Assembly: GCF_000931445.1 (NCBI RefSeq)
Contig: NZ_CP010849.1
Span: 5,022,001 to 5,086,000 of the forward strand
Reading direction: 5' to 3'
Length of the DNA stretch: 64,000 nt
DNA from: Streptomyces cyaneogriseus subsp. noncyanogenus
GTDB lineage: Bacteria; Actinomycetota; Actinomycetes; Streptomycetales; Streptomycetaceae
The notes beneath the pieces were generated by a model. It did not search any database and had not been told where the DNA came from. It saw only the letters and a program-made list of their open reading frames with translations. Below, piece by piece: positions 16,892 to 25,279 of this stretch (positions are counted from its first letter, which is position 1; the number at the start of each line of letters is the position of its first letter). The position numbers and the translations under genes are program-made.

Positions 16892-17914
16892 ATGTCTTCG
16901 ACCGAGCTGCCCTTCGTGCCGCCCGCCGACCTCCTTTCGAAGGCGGCCGCCGTCAGGGTCGCGGAAGGAGAGCGGCTCCGGTCGGTCCGGCTCCCGGGGA
17001 TCACACTGGCGGTGCGGTCGAGGCCCCCGGCGCGCGAGGGGCTGCCGCCCGCCCTCTACGTCCACGGTCTCGGGGGTTCCTCGCAGAACTGGTCGGCGCT
17101 GATGCCGCTGCTGGACGACGTCACCGACAACGAGGCCGTCGACCTGCCCGGTTTCGGCGACTCCCCGCCGCCGGACGACGGCAACTACTCGGTCACCGGG
17201 CACGCGCGCGCGGTCATCCGCTACCTGGACGCCTGCGGGCGCGGACCCGTGCACCTGTTCGGCAATTCGCTCGGCGGTGCCATCGTCACCCGTGTCGCCG
17301 CGGTCCGCCCCGACCTCGTGCGGACGCTGACCCTCGTGTCGCCCGCGCTGCCGGAGATCCGGGTCCAGCGCACCGCCGTGCCGACCGGTCTGCTGGCGGT
17401 GCCCGGGGTGGCCTCGCTCTTCACGCGGTTCACCCGCGAATGGACCGCCGAGCAGCGGGTCCGCGGGGTCATGGCGCTGTGCTACGGCGATCCCGGGCGG
17501 GTCAGCCCGGAAGGGTTCCGGCACGCCGTGGAGGAGATGGAACGGCGGCTGGGGCTGCCGTACTTCTGGGACGCGATGGCGCGTTCCGCGCGGGGGATCG
17601 TCAACGCCTACACGGTCGGCGGCCAGCACGGACTGTGGCGGCAGGCCGAACGGGTCCTCGCCCCGACGCTGCTGGTGTACGGCGGCCGGGACCGGCTCGT
17701 CGGCTACCGCATGGCGCAGAGGGCGGCCCGCGCCTTCCGGGACTCCCGGTTGCTGACCCTGCCGGACGCCGGGCACGTGGCCATGATGGAGTATCCGGAG
17801 ACGGTCGCCACGGCGTTCCGCGAATTCCTCGCGGACACCGGGAAGTCGGCGGCCGGAACGGATACGGAAGGGGCCGCCGACGGCGTGCCCGCCAACGAGA
17901 GCACAGGAGGCTGA
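16892..17914 (+). CDS. alpha/beta hydrolase
   Basis: A 340-aa hydrolase. The oxyanion strand is ALYVHGLGGSSQNW (about residue 54), the nucleophile is the Ser of GNSLGGA (about 128), the acid is in YGGRDRLVG (about 270), and the His is in PDAGHVAMMEYP (about 297). It has a helical cap domain and a short Gly/Thr-rich tail. It lies eight bases ahead of the DUF3152 gene and is probably its operon partner. Substrate unknown; family members include C-C hydrolases and esterases. Confidence 0.85.
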   Translation: MSSTELPFVPPADLLSKAAAVRVAEGERLRSVRLPGITLAVRSRPPAREGLPPALYVHGLGGSSQNWSALMPLLDDVTDNEAVDLPGFGDSPPPDDGNYSVTGHARAVIRYLDACGRGPVHLFGNSLGGAIVTRVAAVRPDLVRTLTLVSPALPEIRVQRTAVPTGLLAVPGVASLFTRFTREWTAEQRVRGVMALCYGDPGRVSPEGFRHAVEEMERRLGLPYFWDAMARSARGIVNAYTVGGQHGLWRQAERVLAPTLLVYGGRDRLVGYRMAQRAARAFRDSRLLTLPDAGHVAMMEYPETVATAFREFLADTGKSAAGTDTEGAADGVPANESTGG

Positions 17915-17922
17915 GGCGCGAC

Positions 17923-19554
17923 GTGGGACGCCACAGCCGCCGCGGGCCCGCCCCCAAGGGCGACACCGCGGACACAACCGGAACAGCGGGGAGCGGGCCG
18001 GGCGCCGCGCAGGGGACGGTACCGGACGGGTCGCCCGCGCCGGGAGCGGTGCCCGGGCCGGGAACGGGCCGCCGGCGGATGACCGGCCCGGCGACGCCGG
18101 AGCAGACGCCGCCGCCGGACGGCCGGACGCCGCCGGACGGCCGGACGCCGCCGGCGGGCGGGCCCCAGGGCCTCGCGGGGGCGCGCTATCCGGAAGGGAC
18201 CGCGGCCCACGGTCTGCCGCGCCTGGCCGACGGCACGCCCGCGCGGGGCGTCCCGCGGGTCCGCGGCGGCCATCCGGAGCAGCGGGAAGTCGGTGGCGGC
18301 TGGGGCGAGTTGGGCCGAGCGGGCGGACCTAACATGAGCCCGTACGGCGCCCCCGAGGGGCCCGGCCCGCTCGCGGAGCCCGGCTCTCCGGCGGAGCCTG
18401 ACGCTCCGGCGGGCCGTCGCGCCCCCGCGGGCCCCGGCCCGGGCGTCGTCTTCCCGCGGCAGCAGCAGAGGCACGGACGGCGGCAGGCCGACCCCGCCGG
18501 ACCCCGGCAGGCGTACCTGGACGCCTTCGACACCGCCGACGGCGGCACCCCCGCGCCCCGTTCGCATCGCCGCCCCGGCATGCCCGCGCAGGCGGCCGGT
18601 CCGGACGCCTCCGTCGCCGGCCGGGACTCCGGCCAGGGCTCCGGCCGAGGTACCGTCCGAGGCGGCGCCACCGCCGCCGCGCGCGGCGACGACGAGCCGC
18701 CCACCGGCGCGCCCGCGGCCGCCAAGGACGGCAAGGACGCCAAGGGCGGCAAGGGGCGTACCTTCACCGGCATCGCGGCCGCCGCCGTCACCACCGTGCT
18801 GGCGGTCGTCGTCGCCGGGCAGGCGGCCGACGGGCGGGGCGGCCAGGACGCGCGGGGGCAGTCCGCCGGCGACCAGGCGCGCGACGCCCGCGCCTCCGCC
18901 TCGCGCGCGGACGGGCGGCCGACGCCGTCGACGTCCGCCGGCGCGGCGCCCCTGACATACGACCAGAAGATGGGCAGGAAGTACCCGCTCAGCGCCACGC
19001 TGGACGGTCCGGGCACCTTCCAGGCGGTGCCGGGCATCGCCAAGGCGCCCGGCACCGGACAGAAGTTCACCTACCGTGTGGACGTCGAGAAGGGGCTCGG
19101 CCTCGACGCCGAACTGTTCGCCCAGGCCGTGCAGAAGACGCTCAACGACGACCGGAGCTGGGCGCACAACGGCGCCCGCACGTTCGAGCGCATCCACTCG
19201 GGACGGCCCGACTTCGTGATCACCCTCGCCAGTCCCGGCACCACCGCCGACTGGTGCGCCAAGTCCGGCCTGGACACCACGGTCGACAACGTGTCCTGCG
19301 ACTCGGCCGCCACCGAGCGCGTGATGATCAACGCCTATCGGTGGGCGCAGGGCTCGGAGACGTACGGTGACGAGATCCACGCCTACCGGCAGATGCTGAT
19401 CAACCACGAGGTCGGACACCGTCTCGGCTACTCGCACGTGACGTGCGACAAGGACGGCGAACTCGCCCCGGTCATGCAGCAGCAGACCAAGTTCCTCGAC
19501 CCCGCCGAGGGCATCCACTGCCTCCCCAACGCCTGGCCGTATCCGGGCCGCTGA
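17923..19554 (+). CDS. DUF3152 membrane-anchored putative zinc metalloprotease
   Basis: A 543-aa protein. Residues 1-275 are Pro/Gly/Arg-rich and disordered (cytoplasmic). One membrane span (TFTGIAAAAVTTVLAVVVAG) lies near 278-302. The exported C-terminal domain carries the metzincin-like motif HEVGHRLGYSH (about 495) and closes with a conserved NAWPYPGR. The motif, an HExxHxxGxxH type with a Gly turn, suggests zinc-dependent peptidase activity; the family is formally DUF3152. The start is GTG at 17923, with GAGG six bases upstream. The mycobacterial homologue sits next to moeZ. Confidence 0.8.
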   Translation: MGRHSRRGPAPKGDTADTTGTAGSGPGAAQGTVPDGSPAPGAVPGPGTGRRRMTGPATPEQTPPPDGRTPPDGRTPPAGGPQGLAGARYPEGTAAHGLPRLADGTPARGVPRVRGGHPEQREVGGGWGELGRAGGPNMSPYGAPEGPGPLAEPGSPAEPDAPAGRRAPAGPGPGVVFPRQQQRHGRRQADPAGPRQAYLDAFDTADGGTPAPRSHRRPGMPAQAAGPDASVAGRDSGQGSGRGTVRGGATAAARGDDEPPTGAPAAAKDGKDAKGGKGRTFTGIAAAAVTTVLAVVVAGQAADGRGGQDARGQSAGDQARDARASASRADGRPTPSTSAGAAPLTYDQKMGRKYPLSATLDGPGTFQAVPGIAKAPGTGQKFTYRVDVEKGLGLDAELFAQAVQKTLNDDRSWAHNGARTFERIHSGRPDFVITLASPGTTADWCAKSGLDTTVDNVSCDSAATERVMINAYRWAQGSETYGDEIHAYRQMLINHEVGHRLGYSHVTCDKDGELAPVMQQQTKFLDPAEGIHCLPNAWPYPGR

Positions 19555-19893
19555 CGGGCGCGGCGAGCGGACCGGTGAGCGGACCGGCGCGGGGCTGGCC
19601 GACCGGCGCGGGCGAGCGGACCGGCGCGCGAGCCGGCCGGAGTAGTCGTGGAGGGCGTGGAGCGCCGCGCCGCGCGGCGCACGGCCGGGACTCCCGGATT
19701 GTCACACTCCGTTATCGCTTGACCCCTTAGCGCGATAAAACGCCTTCCGCACGGGAAAGTCACGACCGTTCACCCCTTCCGGTGGCGCGACGGACAACCG
19801 TCCGTCGCGCCACCGCCCTGTCCGCATACGTTCGTCCCGCTGCGAGCCGCCGGACCAGAGGCGGCTCCCCTTACGGAGATCGGGGGTGCACAC
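19555..19893 (+). other. intergenic/leader region of the polysaccharide operon
   Basis: It starts with four imperfect copies of GAGCGGACCGG (about 19566-19625). An inverted repeat TTATCGC-N13-GCGATAA (19712-19738) lies in an A/T-richer, promoter-like patch with a TTGACC at 19719. A perfect 15-bp hairpin follows at 19781-19814. No gene is supported. Confidence 0.45.
19781..19814 (+). terminator. strong hairpin in the leader of the glycosyltransferase gene
   Basis: GGTGGCGCGACGGAC / GTCCGTCGCGCCACC, a perfect 15-bp stem with loop AACC, ending 79 bases before the GTG at 19894. It may terminate the DUF3152 transcript, or act as an attenuator or pause if the operon promoter is the patch at about 19700-19740. 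Confidence 0.5.
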
Positions 19894-21597
19894 GTGCGCA
19901 TCGGGTTGCTTACGGAGGGTGGCTATCCGTATGTGAGCGGTGACGCCGGCCTCTGGTGCGATCGGCTCGTGCGCGGGCTCGCGCAGCACGAGTTCGACAT
20001 CTACGCGCTCTGCGCCGGTGAGCACCAGGAGAACGAGGGCCGGGTGCCGCTGCCGCCGCAGGTCGGCCGGGTGCGCACCGCGCCGCTGTGGGGCACCGAG
20101 GACGACGGGGTGAGCTACGGGCGGCGCGCGCGCCGGCGCTTCGCCGAGTGCTACGGCGAACTCGCGGCCGTGCTGTGCGCGGATGCCCCCCAGGAACCGT
20201 CCGGCGCCCCCCGGACCTCCCCGCTCGCGCAGGCGGACCGTTTCGCCAATGCCCTCTACGGCCTCGCCGAACTGGCCCGCGAGGAGGGAGGCCCGGCCCG
20301 CGCGCTCCGCTCCGAACAGGCCGTACGCGCCTTGGAACGCGCCTGTCGCGCACCGGGTGCCACGCGCCTCGCCCGCCAGGCGCGCGTCGCCGATCTCCTC
20401 ACCACCGCCGCACACCTCGAACGGATCCTGCGCCCCCTCTCGCTCGACTGGTACGGGCAGGACGGACTCGGCGCGGTCGACCTGTGCCACGCTGCCTCCG
20501 GCGGGGCGGCGGCCGTCCCCGGCCTGCTCGCCCGGCACTTCTCCGGCGTACCCCTGCTGGTGACCGAGTACGGGGTGCGGTTGCGCACGCACTACCTGAC
20601 CGCCGCCGGGTCCTCCCCGGCCGTACGGTCCCTGCTCGCCGCCTTCCACGGCCGGCTGGCCGCCGAGACCTACCGGCAGGCCGCCCTCATCACCCCGGGC
20701 AACGCGCACGCCCGCCGCTGGCAGGAGCGGTGCGGAGCCGACCGGGCCAGGATCCGCACGGTGTACCCGGGCATGGACGCGTCCCCCTTCGCCGAGGTGG
20801 GGGAGGCCCCCGAGCGCGCGGACCCGGACACCCTGGTCTGGGCCGGGCCCATCGAGCCCGCCAAGGACCTGGTGTCCCTGCTGCACGCCTTCGCCGAGAT
20901 CCGCGCGCACGAGCCCAAGGCCCGGCTGCGGATCGTCGGCACCCCCGCCGGACCGGAGGGCGAGACCTACCTCCACCACTGCCGCGAACTCGCGGAGCTG
21001 CTGTTCCCCGACGCGGCGCGGGGCCCGCTCGCGCCCGGCGGCCCTCCGGTGTCCTTCGAGCGGACCGGCGGGCCGGAGGTCCCCACGTCCGCCGACGCGT
21101 ACGCCGGCGGGGCCGTGGTCGTCCTGTCCAGCGCCGTCGAGGGCTTCCCGTCCGTCCTGGTCGAGGCGATGCTGTGCGGCCGTGCGACCGTGTCCACGGA
21201 CGTCGGCGCCGTCCGGGAGGTCATCGGCGGCACCGGCCTCGTCGTCCCCCCGGACGACCCGCGCGCGCTCGCCGAGGCGTGCGTGACGCTCCTGCGCGAC
21301 CCCCAGCGCCGCGCACGCCTGGGCGCCGCGGCGCGAGCCCGCGCCCTGGAACTGTTCACCGTCGAGCAGAACATCGCGGCCTTCCACGGCATCTACCTGG
21401 AGATCGTCTCGCGCGTCCCGGTCCGCCGTGTCCTGCTGGACGACGCCGGAAGGCCGCTCCCGTTCGCCGCCCCCGCCGAGGCCCACCTGCCGGGCCACTG
21501 GTCCGGCACCACCTCCTCCGCCGCGGCCCGGGGCGGCCCCCGCTGGGCCACGCGCCCGCCGGTCGCCGTCCCGGCCGTCACCGAGGGGGCGAGATGA
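19894..21597 (+). CDS. PelF-like family 4 glycosyltransferase (DUF3492 N-terminus)
   Basis: A 567-aa GT-B enzyme. The N-terminus RIGLLTEGGYPYVSGDAGLW is the PelF/DUF3492 hallmark. The C-terminal GT4 domain has LVWAGPIEPAKDLVSLLHAF (about residue 313), the donor-binding region VVLSSAVEGFPSVLVEAMLCG (about 409) and LVVPPDDPRALAEA. PelF polymerises an amino-sugar polysaccharide from UDP-GalNAc/GlcNAc in Pel systems. The product here is inferred only. The last 60 residues are Pro/Ala-rich. The stop overlaps the next start (ATGA), so the genes are translationally coupled. Confidence 0.8.
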   Translation: MRIGLLTEGGYPYVSGDAGLWCDRLVRGLAQHEFDIYALCAGEHQENEGRVPLPPQVGRVRTAPLWGTEDDGVSYGRRARRRFAECYGELAAVLCADAPQEPSGAPRTSPLAQADRFANALYGLAELAREEGGPARALRSEQAVRALERACRAPGATRLARQARVADLLTTAAHLERILRPLSLDWYGQDGLGAVDLCHAASGGAAAVPGLLARHFSGVPLLVTEYGVRLRTHYLTAAGSSPAVRSLLAAFHGRLAAETYRQAALITPGNAHARRWQERCGADRARIRTVYPGMDASPFAEVGEAPERADPDTLVWAGPIEPAKDLVSLLHAFAEIRAHEPKARLRIVGTPAGPEGETYLHHCRELAELLFPDAARGPLAPGGPPVSFERTGGPEVPTSADAYAGGAVVVLSSAVEGFPSVLVEAMLCGRATVSTDVGAVREVIGGTGLVVPPDDPRALAEACVTLLRDPQRRARLGAAARARALELFTVEQNIAAFHGIYLEIVSRVPVRRVLLDDAGRPLPFAAPAEAHLPGHWSGTTSSAAARGGPRWATRPPVAVPAVTEGAR

Positions 21598-22988
21598 GCG
21601 GCCTCGGCGAACTCAACCACCCCGGCTCCCCGGACCGCTCCGGCACTCCGGATCCCTCCGGCGCCCCGTCCGGTCCTGGCTCCTCCCCGGGTCGCTCCGG
21701 TGTTCCATTCGGTCCCGGCTCCCCGGACTGCCCCGTTGTTCCGTCCGGTCCTGGCTCCTCCCCGGACCGCTCCGGCGTCCCGTTCGGCCCTGGTTCTGCC
21801 GCGAGCTTCGGGGCCGGGGGCGACCGCCGGTGGCCGGGCACGGACCACGGCCGTCTCGCGGGTGCCGGGCCGGCCGGCGGCCGCACCGCCTCCGCCGCCC
21901 GCCGCACCTCCGCGGACCCGGTGAAGGCGCTGATGGACCGTCACCGCGCGCTGTGCGAGCGTGCCGTGGACCCGCTGGAGATCGCGGCGGGCCTGGAGGC
22001 CCAGGGCATCACCGACCGGACCGCCGCCATCCGCTTCCGTCACCGGGACGTCTTCTCCCTCGCGGAGGAGATGTACGCCCGTACCCCGCGCGACGGCGAC
22101 GCCCGTCCGTCCCGCCGCACGGCCCCGCCGGTGCCCCGGGCGCGCACCGCCTGGGTCGTCCCGGCCCTGCTGCCCGGCGCCCTGTGCGCCGCCGCCGTGG
22201 CCGGCCTGCGCCTCACCCATGGCCAGCCGCGCCTGATCACCGCCGTCGCGGGTGTCCTCGCCGTCTTCCTGGCCACCCGCGCGGCCGTCCGGCGCGGGCC
22301 GCTCGCCACGCCCGGCCGGAAGCCCACCGCCGGCCTTCCGGTCTGGTGGCTCGCCGGTTACGCCCTCCTCGGCGAGGGACTGCTCCGCACGGCACTCGCC
22401 GGCGGACCGGACGGCCCGCCCAACGGCACCGCCGACGGCCCCTGGCCGGTCGCCCTCGCCCCGTTCCTGGCGCTCGCCCTGGCCTGCGCCCCCGCGGCCT
22501 GGACCGCCCACCTCTTCACCACGGCGGCACGCCGCAGGCTGACGGCCAGCCGCGGCCTGGACGACTTCGCCGCCGCCGTACGCCCCCTGCTGCTGGGCGC
22601 CGTGGCGCTGTTCCTGGCGGCCTTGGCCGCGCTGCTGGCCGCGGCCGGCGCCGCCCTCGGCGAGCCCGCCGCCCAGCCGCAGGCGCTCACCCTCGGTGCC
22701 CTGCTCCTGCTCGCCCGCCTCCTCGCCGTACACGGCTCCGCCCGTGCCTCCTCGCTCGTCCTCTCCGCCACCGCCCTGGCCCAGGCGACCGCCCTCGCCC
22801 TCCTCTTCGCCGCCCGCCTCCCCGGCTGCGGCGCCCTGGCCGCCCCGACCGAAGCCCTGGTCGCCGCCTGGGGTCCCGCCGCGGTGCCCACGGTGACCTG
22901 CGGCATCGGTGCCCTGACGCTACTCGTCCACGCGGCCCGCCGCCTGACGAAGGCATCGGCCCACGCCCGAACGGAGCCCGCGTGCTGA
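21594..22988 (+). CDS. polytopic membrane protein of the polysaccharide operon
   Basis: A 464-aa protein. Residues 1-95 form a Pro/Gly/Ser low-complexity region built from a duplicated segment (PSGPGSSPxRSGVPFGPGS twice). A soluble helical segment follows (DPVKALMDRHRALCERAVDP, about 110-155). Then come eight or more hydrophobic segments (about 180-455), with LPVWWLAGYALLGEG and runs of Ala/Leu. The start at 21594 overlaps the glycosyltransferase stop by four bases. It is shorter than PelG (a 12-span transporter) and I cannot assign it to that family. By context it is a candidate export or assembly component. Confidence 0.65.
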   Translation: MSGLGELNHPGSPDRSGTPDPSGAPSGPGSSPGRSGVPFGPGSPDCPVVPSGPGSSPDRSGVPFGPGSAASFGAGGDRRWPGTDHGRLAGAGPAGGRTASAARRTSADPVKALMDRHRALCERAVDPLEIAAGLEAQGITDRTAAIRFRHRDVFSLAEEMYARTPRDGDARPSRRTAPPVPRARTAWVVPALLPGALCAAAVAGLRLTHGQPRLITAVAGVLAVFLATRAAVRRGPLATPGRKPTAGLPVWWLAGYALLGEGLLRTALAGGPDGPPNGTADGPWPVALAPFLALALACAPAAWTAHLFTTAARRRLTASRGLDDFAAAVRPLLLGAVALFLAALAALLAAAGAALGEPAAQPQALTLGALLLLARLLAVHGSARASSLVLSATALAQATALALLFAARLPGCGALAAPTEALVAAWGPAAVPTVTCGIGALTLLVHAARRLTKASAHARTEPAC

Positions 22989-23289
22989 CCCCAGGCATCC
23001 GCAGGACGGCCCACGCGCCACCCCGCCGGGACGGCGCCCTCTCGCCGCCGCGCCCGCCCCTCGCCGTCGCGGCCGCGCACGGTGAGAGGGGCCCGGGCCG
23101 CACGGCGGTCCCCGAAGCGGCGCGCAACCGCCCCTGCGGCGACCACCGCCGTGACGACCACCCCCACCGGACCCGCACGGGCCGCCGCGGGCACGCCGTG
23201 CCCCGGCCCGCGCGGCACCCACGCCGCTCCCTCCCCGCACACAGCTGCCACCCCCCTCACTCCGCACCACCTCTCTTAGGAGAATCCAC
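22989..23289 (+). other. 300-bp gap with no confident gene
   Basis: A frame from GTG 22982 (overlapping the previous stop) stays open for 103 codons, but its product is an Arg/Pro/His mixture and its third-position bias collapses near the end. A shorter frame from GTG 23082 is equally unconvincing. The last 15 bases carry an excellent Shine-Dalgarno (TTAGGAGA) for the small ORF at 23290. Confidence 0.4.
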
Positions 23290-23343
23290 ATGACCCCGAC
23301 CCTCCCCACCCTCACGGCCGTCCCCCAGGGGGCCGCCCGATGA
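23290..23343 (+). CDS. 17-codon coupling/leader peptide before the epimerase
   Basis: ATG at 23290 encodes MTPTLPTLTAVPQGAAR and stops at 23341-23343. Its TGA overlaps the epimerase ATG as ATGA. The small ORF has a much better ribosome site (AGGAGA, 6-base spacing) than the epimerase, so ribosomes probably load here and reinitiate on the epimerase. The peptide itself is Thr/Pro-rich with no recognised function. Confidence 0.5.
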   Translation: MTPTLPTLTAVPQGAAR

Positions 23344-24431
23344 GAGTCCTGCTGATCGGAGCCAACGGTTACATCGGCCGCTTCGTCGCCGACCGACTCC
23401 TCGCCGACCCCGCCGTCCAGCTCACCGCCCTCGGCCGCGGCGACGACGCCGACGTCCGCTTCGACCTCGCCACCGGCAGCCCCGGCGCGCTCACCCGCTT
23501 CCTCGACGCGGTCCAGCCCGGCGTCGTCATCAACTGCGCCGGGGCGACCCGCGGGGGCGCCCGGGAACTGACCCGCCACAACACCGTCGCGGTCGCCACC
23601 ATCTGCGAGGCCCTGCGCCGCAGCAGTTGCAGCGCCCGTCTGGTGCAGATCGGCTGCGGCTCCGAGTACGGCCCCAGCCAGCCCGGCTCCTCCACCGCGG
23701 AGGACGCCGTGCCCCGCCCCGGCGGCCCCTACGGCGTGAGCAAGCTCGCCGCGACGGAGCTGGTCCTCGGCTCCGGCCTGGACGCCGTCGTCCTGCGCGT
23801 CTTCTCGCCCGCCGGCCCCGGCACGCCCGCCGGGTCCCCGCTGGGCCGCCTGGCCGAGGCCATGCGCCGCGCCATGCAGTCCGGCGACGGGGAGCTCAGG
23901 CTGGGCGGCCTCGGCGTCCAGCGCGACTTCGTCGACGTCCGCGACGTGGCCCGCGCCGTCCACGCCGCCTCCCTCTCCGCCGCGCAGGGCGTCATCAACA
24001 TCGGCTCGGGCCGCGCCGTCCGGCTCCGCGACGTCGCCGCCACCCTCGCCCGTGTGGCCGGCTACGGCGGTGCCCTGCACGAGCTGGACGGCCCGCACGG
24101 CACACCGCTCAGGCCGGCCATCGGCCATCCGCGCACCGAATCCCTGAGCCACCGCGCCGAGGCCCTGACCCACCCCCGCAGCGAACTCCTCAGCCACCTC
24201 GGCCACCAGGGGCACGCGGGACCCCCCGGTCACCCGGGCCACTCCGTCGCGGCCCGCGCCGACGCCGACCACCCGCCCGCGCCCCCGGTCGCCTACCCGT
24301 ACCCGGACGGCTGCGGCAGCTGGCAGCAGGCCGATGTGCGCACCGCCCGCGACCGCCTGGGCTGGCGGCCCCGCATCAACCTGGAGGAGTCCCTCGCCGA
24401 CATCTGGATGGAGGCGGCATGCCGTATCTGA
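23340..24431 (+). CDS. NAD-dependent epimerase/dehydratase (extended SDR)
   Basis: A 363-aa extended SDR. The nucleotide-binding motif GANGYIGR is at residues 7-14, the catalytic Ser/Tyr region is GCGSEYG (about 105), and YGVSK (about 131) supplies Tyr and Lys. FSPAGPGTPAGSPLGRL and DFVDVRDVARAV are typical of UDP-sugar epimerases. An unusual His/Pro/Gly-rich insertion (about 262-325) precedes the C-terminal DVRTARDRLGWRP. In the operon it could supply a UDP-hexosamine, as PelX does, but specificity is not readable. It overlaps the next gene by 13 bases. Confidence 0.8.
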   Translation: MRVLLIGANGYIGRFVADRLLADPAVQLTALGRGDDADVRFDLATGSPGALTRFLDAVQPGVVINCAGATRGGARELTRHNTVAVATICEALRRSSCSARLVQIGCGSEYGPSQPGSSTAEDAVPRPGGPYGVSKLAATELVLGSGLDAVVLRVFSPAGPGTPAGSPLGRLAEAMRRAMQSGDGELRLGGLGVQRDFVDVRDVARAVHAASLSAAQGVINIGSGRAVRLRDVAATLARVAGYGGALHELDGPHGTPLRPAIGHPRTESLSHRAEALTHPRSELLSHLGHQGHAGPPGHPGHSVAARADADHPPAPPVAYPYPDGCGSWQQADVRTARDRLGWRPRINLEESLADIWMEAACRI

Positions 24432-25216
24432 CCAGCGCGAAAGCGGGCACGCCGAAAGCCGGTGTCGGCATCGGCTTCGGCGTCCCCGGCCTGGCGCACC
24501 CCCTCGTCGCCCCCGGTGAATGGGCGCGGCTGGCACGCCCTGGCACGCCCCTGCACTGGGTCGTCCTCGACGTCGCCGCCGGGCCCGGCGTGCGCCCCGA
24601 CCCCCTGTGCCGGGAAGAGGCCGGCCGCCTCCGCGGCGCCGGCACCCGCGTCCTCGGCCGCCTGGACACCGCCTACGGAGCCCGCCCCCTCGGCGAGCTG
24701 GCCTCCGAGGCGCACCGGTACGCCGACTGGTACCGGGTCGACGGCTTCCTGCTGGACCGCTGCCCGTCCGGGCAGGCGGAGCTTGACGGGATCCGCCACA
24801 CGGTCGCCGCCGTACGCGCGATCCGCGACGACGCCCACATCGTGCTCGGCCACGGCATCCACCCGCACCCCGGTTACGCGGAGAGCGCCGACCAGTTGGT
24901 CACCTTCCGCGGGCCGTGGAGCGACTACCGCTGGTCCCAGGCGGCGGAGTGGACCGCCGACCATCCGCCCGAGCGCTTCTGCCACCTCGTCCACGGGGTC
25001 CCGCGCGCGCACCTCGACGAGGCCCTGCTCATCGCGCGCCGCCAGGGCGCCGCGACGGTCTACTTCACCGACCGCACGGACGGCACCGCTCGCGCGGGCC
25101 GCTCCGGCGGCACCGGCACGACCGGCGGCATCGAGGGGCTCGGCGATCCCTGGGAGGCCATGCCCGGCTACTGGGACGACATCGTCTCGCGCATTGGAAC
25201 AGGTGTCTCGGAATGA
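24419..25216 (+). CDS. spherulin-4 / GH114-like glycoside hydrolase-type protein
   Basis: A 265-aa TIM-barrel-type protein with the spherulation-specific family 4 pattern: GIGFGVPGLAHPL, LHWVVLDVAAGPG, GTRVLGRLDTAYG, YRVDGFLLDRCPSG (catalytic Asp region, about residue 105), VLGHGIHPHPGY, FCHLVHGVPRAHLDEAL and ATVYFTD. Relatives in the Pel and fungal galactosaminogalactan systems cleave alpha-1,4-galactosamine polymers. No signal peptide is visible, so this copy looks cytoplasmic, which is odd for a polymer hydrolase. The start lies inside the epimerase gene. The C-terminus has a Gly/Thr-rich insert. Confidence 0.75.
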   Translation: MPYLTSAKAGTPKAGVGIGFGVPGLAHPLVAPGEWARLARPGTPLHWVVLDVAAGPGVRPDPLCREEAGRLRGAGTRVLGRLDTAYGARPLGELASEAHRYADWYRVDGFLLDRCPSGQAELDGIRHTVAAVRAIRDDAHIVLGHGIHPHPGYAESADQLVTFRGPWSDYRWSQAAEWTADHPPERFCHLVHGVPRAHLDEALLIARRQGAATVYFTDRTDGTARAGRSGGTGTTGGIEGLGDPWEAMPGYWDDIVSRIGTGVSE

Positions 25217-25279
25217 AAAAGCCCGTGGCAGTGTTACGGGGAGAACAACCGTAATGACTGACCGACCAACGGAGTCCCC

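Noticed and set aside
22982..23293. 103-codon ORF coupled to the membrane-protein stop
   Set aside because: Composition is Arg/Pro/His-rich, third-position bias fades, no recognisable feature; kept only as a gap description.
25213..25254. 13-codon ORF with a rare TTA codon after the spherulin-like gene
   Set aside because: Very short, no ribosome site of its own; most likely part of the moeZ leader, though a bldA-dependent leader cannot be excluded.
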